The notes under the pieces are model-generated. The model had not been told where the DNA came from. It worked only from the letters and a program-made list of their open reading frames with translations, and ran no database searches. Shown here in pieces: positions 18,100 through 26,313 of a DNA stretch of 64,000 nt (position 1 is its first letter; each line of letters begins with the position of its first letter). The translations under genes were made by a program, and so were the position numbers. This DNA comes from Ilyomonas sp965199905. GTDB lineage: Bacteria; Bacteroidota; Bacteroidia; Chitinophagales; Chitinophagaceae. Location: positions 930,001 through 994,000 of the forward strand of contig OZ241366.1 of the NCBI GenBank assembly GCA_965199905.1, read 5' to 3'.

Positions 18100-18804
18100 A
18101 AAAAATCATTTTGTAACAACAGATTGAAAATGTAGTTATATAAACATGCCATGTAATAAAGCAACCTTTGTTAAAACAAGTTTATTAATGTTTGTAGTTT
18201 TTCGTTAGCAATTAACAATCAGAGAGTAACACAAGAATCTAACTTTTCGAGAAGAAAATTAATTTGCAAAAGGCAAACTATTCTTGTCGCCGCTTTTGAA
18301 TGATTTGCGGTTGTTTTTCTACACTGTAACAAATTGAGGTTTTAGCTCATTTAGATTTTGCCCAAGGATATACCTTCCCGGGCTTGGCTGAAGTGTGATA
18401 ACTTCGAATAAGCCAGACATATTATCCCGGAGAAACAGCCTGTTATAATGTAGTGATCGCCTTTTCTTCAATTGTTTTTAAGAGAGAAGATAAGCGAGAT
18501 AGGTATGGTGATGGATACCATTTGACTACCAGAGAATATAGAAACTGCAATTTTTAAGCTATTTTCCATAGATTCAATTCCAGTTAATTTTATTTGACTG
18601 TTTCAAGAGCTTGTGCTCATATCGCATGGAAACAATCCAACTGTTTTTGGGTAGATATTAAGTGAGAAAGCCGTGGCTCAATCATTTACTTTGGCTTACA
18701 TATCTATTAGCGGTAAGTATCCGTCAAAATTATTTATAGATTAAATGTACTTATCATACCACTGCCCTATCAATATATTGCTTAATCAAAAATCAGAAGA
18801 TAAA
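18100..18804. other. 700-nt intergenic stretch with no supported gene
   Basis: No open frame with protein-like composition on either strand, no inverted repeat comparable to those elsewhere, and no tRNA. It may be eroded former coding sequence or an untranslated regulatory region; I see nothing specific. Confidence 0.5.
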
Positions 18805-19773
18805 TTATTTCTTTGTTACATACTGTTCAGGATTTTTCAGAAACTCATTCTTGCATGCCGATGAGCAGAAGCCATAAAGTTTTCCTTTGTAATGTGCCGT
18901 ATCGCCAATAACGGCAGTTAGCGGCATACCGCAGCTTAGGTCTTTCGGACTGTCAAAATGCAAATTTGTAAAGCCAAGTTCGGGATGCAATGCCGTTTTC
19001 ATGCCATCGTCATACATGGCTCTCATGCCTTCCACCACAGCTTTACCGGTGTTGTTTTCGCTGCCGCCTTTGAAGGGTGGTTGCGGGTCGTACTCCATAT
19101 CGAGCATGGTAGATTTTGTATAGTGTTCACCTGCAATTTCATTCAGCAGGGCAAGACTCATGTCAATACCTGCCGATACGCCTGCACTCGTCCAGTATTT
19201 GCCGCTGTGTGTATAACGGGCATTCTGAACCTTTGCGCCGTACTCACCTGCCAGTATCTTTTTGCCGTACCAATGCGAGGTGGCTTCTTTATCTTTCAAC
19301 AAGCCTGCTGCACCTAAAATCCATGAACCGGTGCATACGCTGGTTGTGTATGTGGAAGTGCTGTCAATGCTGCGTATCCAGTTCATTAGTTCATCGTCTT
19401 TTGTTTGCTGGTAAGTTTCTTTTAAACCCCCGGGTATCAATAACACATCCAAATGTTTTACTTCATCAATCGATGTATCCACTTCTACTTTTAAACCGCC
19501 GGCGTCTTGTACAATGCCTTTGTGTTTGGCTACGAAGAACACATGGGTTCCCATGAGGCGAACAAATACAGAATATGGACCTATGGCATCCAGCGAAGAG
19601 TAACCATCATACAAATAAATACCCACCGTTTTTATATGCACTTTAGGTGTTGGAAACATTTGCGCCATTGTCTCTGCATGTATGGATGGCTTTTCACCTG
19701 CTTTCTTTTCCTGGTTTGTCTGGCATGATGTGATGGTTATAATACATGTTAATACTGCTATTATGTTTTTCAT
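18805..19773 (-). CDS. DJ-1/PfpI-family lipoprotein with C-terminal YHS domain
   Basis: 322 residues. Lipoprotein signal ending ITITSC (Cys17). A DJ-1/PfpI/GlxA-type domain (about 46-230) carries the glutamine-amidotransferase-like fold: VLLIPGG and the nucleophile-elbow Cys147 in TSVCTGSWILGAAGLL, followed by SHWYG. The C-terminus (about 275-320) is a YHS-like metal-binding domain: DLSCGMPL, GDTAHYKGKLYGFCSSACK. An envelope-anchored PfpI-YHS fusion is unusual. It is 10 nt behind a TonB-dependent receptor gene, so it probably acts on or handles the same ligand, perhaps a metal or metallophore (inference). Confidence 0.8.
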   Translation of the reverse strand: MKNIIAVLTCIITITSCQTNQEKKAGEKPSIHAETMAQMFPTPKVHIKTVGIYLYDGYSSLDAIGPYSVFVRLMGTHVFFVAKHKGIVQDAGGLKVEVDTSIDEVKHLDVLLIPGGLKETYQQTKDDELMNWIRSIDSTSTYTTSVCTGSWILGAAGLLKDKEATSHWYGKKILAGEYGAKVQNARYTHSGKYWTSAGVSAGIDMSLALLNEIAGEHYTKSTMLDMEYDPQPPFKGGSENNTGKAVVEGMRAMYDDGMKTALHPELGFTNLHFDSPKDLSCGMPLTAVIGDTAHYKGKLYGFCSSACKNEFLKNPEQYVTKK

Positions 19774-19783
19774 TTTTTCTTTT

Positions 19784-22117
19784 TTAAAATTTACCGGTCA
19801 ACGTAACACCCCACATTCCGGGACTTCCCAGGAGGTAAGAACCATATCCCCAGGAAATATATCGGGCATCATTGATATTTCTTCCCCAAAGGGCAACTTC
19901 AAAATTCTTAGCTGTAATACCGGCTCTTGCGTTTAGTAAGCCGTAACCATTCTGACTATCTGAGTTAAGAAAGTTCAGGTAATACTTGCCGATATACCTG
20001 TATTCAAGCCTGGCAAATGCTGCAATGTTTTGTTTCTTTTTTGTAATCGGGTAATTGTATTGCCCTGCCAGCATACTCGAAAACTCAGGATTGTTAATCG
20101 GATGATTGCCCTTATAATTTTTAGCAGATGCGGAAGCAGCATCATACAAATCAAGCTTTGCATATTCAGCATGTGAGTAAGCTGCATTCCAATCCAGCAC
20201 AAAGTTTTTTAACGGTATGGCACTTACTTCGGTTTCTACCCCAAAGTTGTTCATATCGCCTACATTGAGCATCAGGTAATTGATGCCATCGGTTGAAGTA
20301 CCTACCTGCTGGTCTTTCTGCTGCAGGTAGAAAGCGGTGATGTTCAGCTTAAGTTTGCCTTGAAGTAACGTATTTTTTATCGCCGCTTCATAGTTATCTG
20401 ATTTTTCGGGATTGTACGTTTTGTTATTCGCACTGGCTGCGCCAATGTTGAAGCCGCCAACCCGGAAACCTTTTGCATACGAAGCATACAGCAGCGAATG
20501 ATCAGTAAGCTTATAACTCAGCGTCAGCTTCGGTGTAAAAGCATAAAACGTTTTGCTATCCCTTTTTACACCAAGAGGCGTAACTATATTATTATATACC
20601 GAATCATTACTTTCTGTTCTTTCTTTTCTTTCAAGATCATACCGGGCACCTGCCGTAATATCCAGCTTTGATGTAAGGCTGTATGTTGTTTGGCCAAAGA
20701 AAGCAATGCCCCGGTTTTTCCGGTCGCCATTGGATACTGTATGATAGGGAACTGAAACTGCAGGATCAATCAGCGCAAAATCTTCGTCGTAATAGGTAAT
20801 GGAATTCGTTTTTGTTTTTTCTGCAAACAGGTACGATCCAGCCGTCCATCTTATTCGGCGCCCGTTTGCCGGTGAAGAAAAACGAAACTCCTGCGTAAGC
20901 TGTTTTGACCTAGTGGCATTACTTCCACTTATTAAATCGAGTGCTGTATAATCGTAATCGAACCTGCCAGGAAACCAAACATGAAAATCAATAGCTGCCG
21001 TAATGGAAGTAAAATTGAAATGTCTGCCAAAATAACTTACCGCGGCTGATATATTTGTATTGCTCCGTTTCTCTGTATTGTCCCAGGTGCCAAAAGCCTG
21101 ATACGGATGCTTACGGGCAGCACTGTCGCTGCCTGCCCAGGGATAAGCGCCTTTATCGTTATCATTCTCTGTTTTTGCATTTACATTAATTTGCCACTTA
21201 TCGTTCACTATATACTTTAGATTGCCATTCATATTGAAGTCTTTACGACCATCAAAATGCCTCGTGTTCAGTGTTGGATTGCTATACACACTGCCTCTTT
21301 TATTGTATTGCGCAGATACATTAAAAAAGAGTTTGTCTTTCACAATCGGCGTATTTAATCCTACGGTGTATCGTTGCTGACCATAGTTGCCTGCATCAAC
21401 GGTTGCAAAACCAGTTGTTGTGTTCGTTGGCTTTTTCGTTATGATGTTGACCACACCACTAAAGGCATTTCTTCCATACAATGTGCCCTGCGGTCCACGC
21501 AAAATCTCGATGCGCTCGATGTTATTAAAATTGATAGGTGCAGAATAAAAATCAAACTGGTACACGCCATCCACATAAGTAGCCACCGACTGCTCGTTAG
21601 TAAAACCCATCGTTCCGCGAATGTTAATAAAGTTTGAGCCTGAGCTGTTGCCGTGTTCCATCACAATAAGGCTGGGAGCCAGTGCTGTTAAATCGGCAAT
21701 ATTCCAGGCTCTGTAATCATTCAGTTTTTGCCCGCTTAATGACGATACAGCAACCGGTGTTTGCTGCAACCGGGTTTCTATTTTATCGCTGCTTACAACT
21801 ACTTCATCTAACTGTTGCCCCTGTTCATGCAGCGTAACATTAACGACTGTTATGTCATCTTTAGTAACGTTTACCTCTTTTACCTGCGAAGCAAAGCCGA
21901 TGCTGGTGATACTTAACTGGTATTTACCTGCCGGGATGTTTGAAAATGAAAAGTTGCCTTGCTTATCTGTAGCTGTAGTTTTATCCAGGTTTAGAATATG
22001 TATTGCAGCCGCCTCGATGCCCTCGCTTGATTTTGTTTGAATTGTTCCCTTAATGGTTTGTGCCTGCGCAATGTTAAATAACATAAGTGCAAGCACAGTA
22101 TATACATACTGTCGCAT
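19784..22117 (-). CDS. TonB-dependent outer-membrane receptor
   Basis: 777 residues: signal peptide (ALMLFNIAQAQ), a carboxypeptidase-regulatory-like beta domain (GTIQTKSSEGIEAAAIHIL; residues about 20-105), a plug domain (about 110-225; IEILRGPQGTLYGRNAFSG) and a 22-strand-type barrel ending in the aromatic terminal strand GVTLTGKF. It imports a large or scarce ligand using TonB energy. The plug and barrel look like iron-siderophore-type receptors rather than SusC. It is co-oriented with a PfpI-YHS lipoprotein and a Cys/His-rich small protein, which points to metal uptake; ligand not proven. Confidence 0.88.
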   Translation of the reverse strand: MRQYVYTVLALMLFNIAQAQTIKGTIQTKSSEGIEAAAIHILNLDKTTATDKQGNFSFSNIPAGKYQLSITSIGFASQVKEVNVTKDDITVVNVTLHEQGQQLDEVVVSSDKIETRLQQTPVAVSSLSGQKLNDYRAWNIADLTALAPSLIVMEHGNSSGSNFINIRGTMGFTNEQSVATYVDGVYQFDFYSAPINFNNIERIEILRGPQGTLYGRNAFSGVVNIITKKPTNTTTGFATVDAGNYGQQRYTVGLNTPIVKDKLFFNVSAQYNKRGSVYSNPTLNTRHFDGRKDFNMNGNLKYIVNDKWQINVNAKTENDNDKGAYPWAGSDSAARKHPYQAFGTWDNTEKRSNTNISAAVSYFGRHFNFTSITAAIDFHVWFPGRFDYDYTALDLISGSNATRSKQLTQEFRFSSPANGRRIRWTAGSYLFAEKTKTNSITYYDEDFALIDPAVSVPYHTVSNGDRKNRGIAFFGQTTYSLTSKLDITAGARYDLERKERTESNDSVYNNIVTPLGVKRDSKTFYAFTPKLTLSYKLTDHSLLYASYAKGFRVGGFNIGAASANNKTYNPEKSDNYEAAIKNTLLQGKLKLNITAFYLQQKDQQVGTSTDGINYLMLNVGDMNNFGVETEVSAIPLKNFVLDWNAAYSHAEYAKLDLYDAASASAKNYKGNHPINNPEFSSMLAGQYNYPITKKKQNIAAFARLEYRYIGKYYLNFLNSDSQNGYGLLNARAGITAKNFEVALWGRNINDARYISWGYGSYLLGSPGMWGVTLTGKF

Positions 22118-22259
22118 AATAATTTTGTTTGTAAGTATTAATTAGCTTTTATACGATATAAGATTATAACAGCTTGATCAGGCTGCCTGTATTTGGCAGC
22201 ATTGCACAACATCCTTGTATTTGAAAGATGCTGCTTACTAATGGTCAGGGAATAAAAAT

Positions 22260-22658
22260 CTATGCGACAATTTGGGGAGGATGAAAGATATTCAAGGAAC
22301 GGTCTATGGATTTTCCGCTGGATAAAAGTAATGCTTTTTTAGAAGTGCGTGGCAGGGTATAGATAGAAGCTACGGAGGCAAAAAATGATTTTGTTGAAAG
22401 AACGACCCCGTTTTTGTTATTGCCTTTTCTTTCGGAACTATCCTGATCTTTCTTCTCCTCCTGCTGTATTTTTTTCACCATCTGGCATTTTCCGTTACAG
22501 TGCATTTGAGGCTTGTCTTTGTTTTGGCACTGTTTAGCGTAAGCCTGTGTATTCGTATAATAGTCTGCAATCACGAAAGCATTGCTGAATGTCTGCGCAA
22601 AAAAAGCGGACAACATAATCCATACTGCTACGTACCGATATATAAGTTCGTTTTTCAA
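22260..22658 (-). CDS. Small Cys/His-motif envelope protein upstream of the TonB receptor
   Basis: 132 residues starting at an apparent TTG codon. N-terminal hydrophobic helix (YVAVWIMLSAFFAQTFSNAFV), then KQCQNKDKPQMHCNGKCQM, a C-x-H-C-x3-C cluster suited to bind a metal ion, then a charged KKIQQEEKKDQ stretch. A TAGTTTTG sequence (reverse strand, 22667-22674) fits the Bacteroidota -7 consensus TAnnTTTG just before the start, implying a very short leader. Same strand as the TonB receptor (143-nt gap). Function unknown; metal binding is inferred from the Cys/His cluster. Confidence 0.6.
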   Translation of the reverse strand: MKNELIYRYVAVWIMLSAFFAQTFSNAFVIADYYTNTQAYAKQCQNKDKPQMHCNGKCQMVKKIQQEEKKDQDSSERKGNNKNGVVLSTKSFFASVASIYTLPRTSKKALLLSSGKSIDRSLNIFHPPQIVA

Positions 22659-22902
22659 AATCGAAGCAAAACTATGCGTAAACGACTGGCCGATGAAATG
22701 ATATTTATTGGGTAATGTAAAAGAGCCATTATCTGGTTAGTATCATTCAGGAAATGATGACTATTGTATACCCTTTTTAAGGGTACTTTTTACATATTGT
22801 ACAATGAGTTAGTTATGCTGCTCCAGAATACCTAAGTCAACAATTCGAAAAGCAGCATCCAAAATACGCCCCCTGAATTGTCAAATCATATGACAAACTA
22901 CC

Positions 22903-23019
22903 TTGTAACATAATTTTTTTACATTTCGGCTGGTGAGGATATGCCGCCGACAAAACGCTACAGGATGGTGGAGACACCATCCGGAATAAGTCAGGTTTGT
23001 AAAAAAATTTATGTTACAA
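22903..23019. mobile_element. MITE-like inverted-repeat element, copy 1
   Basis: Arms of about 21 bp (TTGTAACATAATTTTTTTAC at 22903 and its near-perfect reverse complement ending at 23019) flank about 75 nt with no coding capacity. The interior holds a perfect hairpin GGATGGTG-GAGA-CACCATCC (22963-22982) and the string ATTTCGGCTGGTGAGG. The latter recurs, inverted, in the element at 41869-41993. Confidence 0.6.
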
Positions 23020-23078
23020 TGTACTAACGGAAGTAGAGGAAATCTTTTGAAACTTGCAATACTTTCTAACTCCTTAAA

Positions 23079-24260
23079 TCATTGCATCAGGCTTAATGCC
23101 TTTTCCAATTGTGTATCACCATACGTTTGAAAAGCATTCAAATCAAAAGGCACAGGATAATCGGGCGGAAAGCCAATGCCCTCATAAATTTTGCCATCAA
23201 TGTATTTAAACATGCTGGACGAGGTGTAAGCAAACAAGAAGTTGGCAGCGGTAAATTGACCTCCATTCAAAATTTCGTTGCCGGTAAGCGGCCCATTGGC
23301 ACCCCAGGTTCTCTCGCCCACCGTATGACCATTGGACAGAGTGTGAATCGCCATTGCCGTGAGTTCTGCCATACTGGTGCTGTAAATGTCGGTAAGCGCC
23401 ACCATAGGAACTGTAACTGCCTTTGCACCAGATTGTGGAGTAACAATAGCATCTGCCCACGGCGTATAATCCAACCTGCCATTACCACTTTTGTAGCGCG
23501 TATAGCCAATCTTCAGTTTGCTGCCTATGAGATTGCCGACCAGGAAATTCAAATCTTCAACGGAACCACCGGGATTAGCACGCACATCTATTACCACACC
23601 TTTAAAGTTAGAAGGCGGGTTGCGCAGGTAATTGATAAAGAATTGTAAAGCTTGCTTTACTCCATTATTGTCAGCAGCTTCATAAGATGCTTTTAAATGG
23701 AATTGGTTAAACCCAAGGAATAACACTGCGCCGTTACTAATGGTGCCGGCTAACGCATCTGTCGAATTGCCTTCCAGCAAATTAACAGAATCAGTACCGC
23801 CAACTATGGAACCGGAATCTAAATAATACTCCGCATCATAACCGTAGAGGTAAAAGCCTTGCCGCAGTATGCCTGCTTTCAGCTTACGGTCGTAAGCAGG
23901 TGATATAGCAGAATCTGAAACAGGATCACCAAATGAAAGATTGTAGTGAGAGTCTATTAAACCATCTGCCATTGCCCTGAAATAGCTGATGCTCTTACGC
24001 ACGTCATTGCTGTCGTTGATGTTTAGCTTGTCAAAAACAGGTTTGTAAATGCTGCGCATATTGTCCCAGTTTGTTGTGTCAATATCCCAAAACACATAGT
24101 TGTTATTCATGCCGTTCCAGAAGGCATCAAACACTTCGCTCATGGAGCCGCCTATATAGCTCTCAGGTGTTTCAACATTTGCCAAATCTTTGCGGCAGGA
24201 AGAAAGAAACAAAACAAAACCCATCGCCGCAATCAAAGGATACTTTCTGATGATCGTCAT
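23079..24260 (-). CDS. S41-family (C-terminal-processing-like) peptidase lipoprotein
   Basis: 393 residues with a lipoprotein signal (FVLFLSSC, Cys22). The S41 catalytic core is in the second half: VVIDVRANPGGSVEDLNFLV, then ALTDIYSTSMAELTAMAIH, whose Ser is the expected nucleophile, followed by GERTWGANG. N-terminal residues 40-130 form the helical region seen in Bacteroidota S41 lipoproteins; a clear PDZ domain is not obvious. It would be a periplasmic or surface serine protease with unknown substrates. Preceded 11 nt upstream by an outer-membrane barrel gene. Confidence 0.82.
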   Translation of the reverse strand: MTIIRKYPLIAAMGFVLFLSSCRKDLANVETPESYIGGSMSEVFDAFWNGMNNNYVFWDIDTTNWDNMRSIYKPVFDKLNINDSNDVRKSISYFRAMADGLIDSHYNLSFGDPVSDSAISPAYDRKLKAGILRQGFYLYGYDAEYYLDSGSIVGGTDSVNLLEGNSTDALAGTISNGAVLFLGFNQFHLKASYEAADNNGVKQALQFFINYLRNPPSNFKGVVIDVRANPGGSVEDLNFLVGNLIGSKLKIGYTRYKSGNGRLDYTPWADAIVTPQSGAKAVTVPMVALTDIYSTSMAELTAMAIHTLSNGHTVGERTWGANGPLTGNEILNGGQFTAANFLFAYTSSSMFKYIDGKIYEGIGFPPDYPVPFDLNAFQTYGDTQLEKALSLMQ

Positions 24261-24271
24261 TACAAAAAAGT

Positions 24272-25024
24272 TTATCGGGATATCTGTTTGGTAAAATGGA
24301 ATAATACACCGGCATTGATGCCGTATGTGGTATTATAGCGCGGCACACCGTTCGTTTCATATTTCTTTTGCTGGTCAGTAAATCCATAAAGCAACCGGCT
24401 TTCAGCAAAGAGGTCATACCGGTTTGTAATATTGTAGCTAATGCCCAGCCCGGCTATCCAGCCTGCTTCAAAGCGATTGTCTTTGCGGCTGTCGAAGCTG
24501 TATTTTTCATTATAGCTATAAGGGTTGTTGTAATCGTAAATAGAACCAGTAGCAGTCGCGTTATCTACGTTATCTAATATATTCGGCATTACACCCTTCA
24601 CTTTGGCTATTGTCCAGTAACCGCCGTAAATTCCTGCATTGGCAAACCCTTTTAGCCGCTTGCCGCCAAACATGAAATGTCCCATCAGGGGAAGTTGCAG
24701 GTAGCCATTGTAATTATCCTGATACACGCCTGCAAAAAAAGCGGAGCGCTCCTGCCGGTAGTTCTTTTGTATATAAGACGGGTCGGCAGCAAGGGAGACC
24801 CAGCTTGCTATTTTATATTGAACCGGTATGCCGGCAGAGAAGGAAGAAAGCGGCTTATAGTTAGTAAAGGCACGGTTAGCGTTGTTGGTAATTAAATAAT
24901 TTCTATCGTATCCACCTTCGATGCCAACTGACCACTGAGCAAAGGAGTAACAATGAAGGCAAAGACACATCAACAATACACAATTAGTTTTCACTATCTT
25001 TTTCGAAAATAAAACCATCAGCAA
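24272..25024 (-). CDS. Outer-membrane beta-barrel protein (PorT-like)
   Basis: 250 residues. Signal peptide ends near CYSFAQ, then alternating amphipathic strands (WSVGIEGGYDRNYL, PVQYKIASWVSLAADPSYI, FEAGWIAGLGISYNI, YDLFAESRLLYGF) ending with YGINAGVLFHFTK, the pattern of small 8-strand barrels of Bacteroidota. The gap to the S41 gene is 11 nt, so they are co-transcribed. Structural or transport role unknown. Confidence 0.75.
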   Translation of the reverse strand: MLMVLFSKKIVKTNCVLLMCLCLHCYSFAQWSVGIEGGYDRNYLITNNANRAFTNYKPLSSFSAGIPVQYKIASWVSLAADPSYIQKNYRQERSAFFAGVYQDNYNGYLQLPLMGHFMFGGKRLKGFANAGIYGGYWTIAKVKGVMPNILDNVDNATATGSIYDYNNPYSYNEKYSFDSRKDNRFEAGWIAGLGISYNITNRYDLFAESRLLYGFTDQQKKYETNGVPRYNTTYGINAGVLFHFTKQISR

Positions 25025-25453
25025 CTGTTTTAATAAAGTGTGATCAACAGTTTCTGCTGCAAAAGTTACACCGTTGATTCTATAGTATGAACGTGATAAT
25101 GATCTGTATAGTATTATAGCACAGTAATGAACAGACAGTATATAGTTTGTTCATCTTGCAAATAAATGATTATTGAAAAATTTCATTTTATTCGGTATCA
25201 CTAAACATTACTTTTAGTTGAGTAAACAAATAGGTGAAGCGGTTAATTGAGTATTTATCAAAAACATTATTACTGCTATAACTTCTTATAATCATTTGTA
25301 CGTTTTCTCTTGCACAGCAACAAAATCCTCCTCAGAAATTACATCCTTTAAAAAAATTATGTAGTCATTAATAAACTATTTTTTTAAAATACAAACGCAG
25401 CGCATCTTTTTTTATTTTTAAGTTAAATAAACCTTGCACTGTTATTGCAGTTG
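25025..25453. other. Divergent intergenic region
   Basis: About 430 nt of A/T-rich sequence between the leftward OMP gene and the rightward small gene. It should carry both promoters. Apart from the box at 25454-25479 I see no distinct element. Confidence 0.4.
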
Positions 25454-25479
25454 TACATTTGCAACCTCATTGCAAATGT
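25454..25479 (+). promoter_or_regulatory. TAnnTTTG -7 box overlapping a 10-bp-arm palindrome
   Basis: TACATTTG (25454-25461) fits the Bacteroidota -7 consensus. It overlaps a perfect inverted repeat ACATTTGCAA (25455-25464) / TTGCAAATGT (25470-25479) with a 5-nt spacer. The right arm runs into the ATG at 25476. An operator placed on promoter and start codon would suit tight repression of the following gene. Confidence 0.45.
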
Positions 25480-25823
25480 TAAAGCAAAATACAACCATAA
25501 GAAAATTGAATGCAGCGATTTTATTGCTGTTATTTCTATTGGGAGCTACACCAAAGCTCTATCTGCACAACATTATTGCAACCCACAAAGACGAAATTGT
25601 TGCTGACAATGGCAGCAAGCAAACATCGGTCGGCAAACTTCCCGTTTATTGTCATTGCGTTAATCTTGTTATCGAATCGCCTTTCCTGCCTACCGACTCT
25701 AAAGCTGAAGTACAGAAAGCGGTTGTTTATACGCCGCTTGTTTCCTCTTATTGCGATAGCTATTCACTACCTCATTATTCTTATTTTAAACTCCGTGGTC
25801 CGCCCGTTTCCCTTACTTCCTGA
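25476..25823 (+). CDS. Small secreted/membrane protein upstream of the second TonB receptor
   Basis: 115 residues from the ATG at 25476. N-terminal hydrophobic helix (LNAAILLLLFLLGATPKLYL), then a His/Cys-containing part (KLPVYCHCVNLVIESPFLP) and a C-terminal SYFKLRGPPV. Size, topology and placement resemble the small protein upstream of the other TonB receptor, although the sequences are not clearly homologous. Possibly a metal-responsive accessory protein (inference). Confidence 0.55.
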   Translation: MLKQNTTIRKLNAAILLLLFLLGATPKLYLHNIIATHKDEIVADNGSKQTSVGKLPVYCHCVNLVIESPFLPTDSKAEVQKAVVYTPLVSSYCDSYSLPHYSYFKLRGPPVSLTS

Positions 25824-26313
25824 TTCTATCTCTCTTTCTTTCTCCTAAGTAGTCATCGTTCTGTATGTTGTTCATCAGCATGCTTTGAGAATGTTTGCAT
25901 CAAGTGGCTTTAAGAGATCAGTTTTCGCCTGATTATGCTTGCAGATAATGCCTTGTAACAATATGTTGCCGGCAATTATGCATAACTTATCTCGTACAAC
26001 AAATGACACATTGCAGGCAGAAAAAAGTAACCATGAACTTATTGGTAAGATGTGAATTATGAAGAGAACCTTCTGCTGATTCTATAATGGTAGACAGCTC
26101 TGTCCTGATCATTAACTCTTTATGGAGCCGGAATAAACAGGGACAGGCTATACACGATAAAACGTTTACTGAGTCATGTAACCAGGCTTTTTTTCCATAG
26201 CAGATAACCAGGATTTGAAAACCTTTTTAAGCAACGCTGGCAGTTTATGTATGTAGTTAAAAAGAAAGCGGTACTGCATTCTTTTAAAACAAATAACACA
26301 CATTTCAATCACA
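25824..26313. other. 490-nt intergenic region before the TonB receptor
   Basis: No supported gene on either strand. The last 80 nt before 26314 are A-rich and should hold the receptor promoter. No clear inverted repeat matching that at 25455-25479 was seen. Confidence 0.4.
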
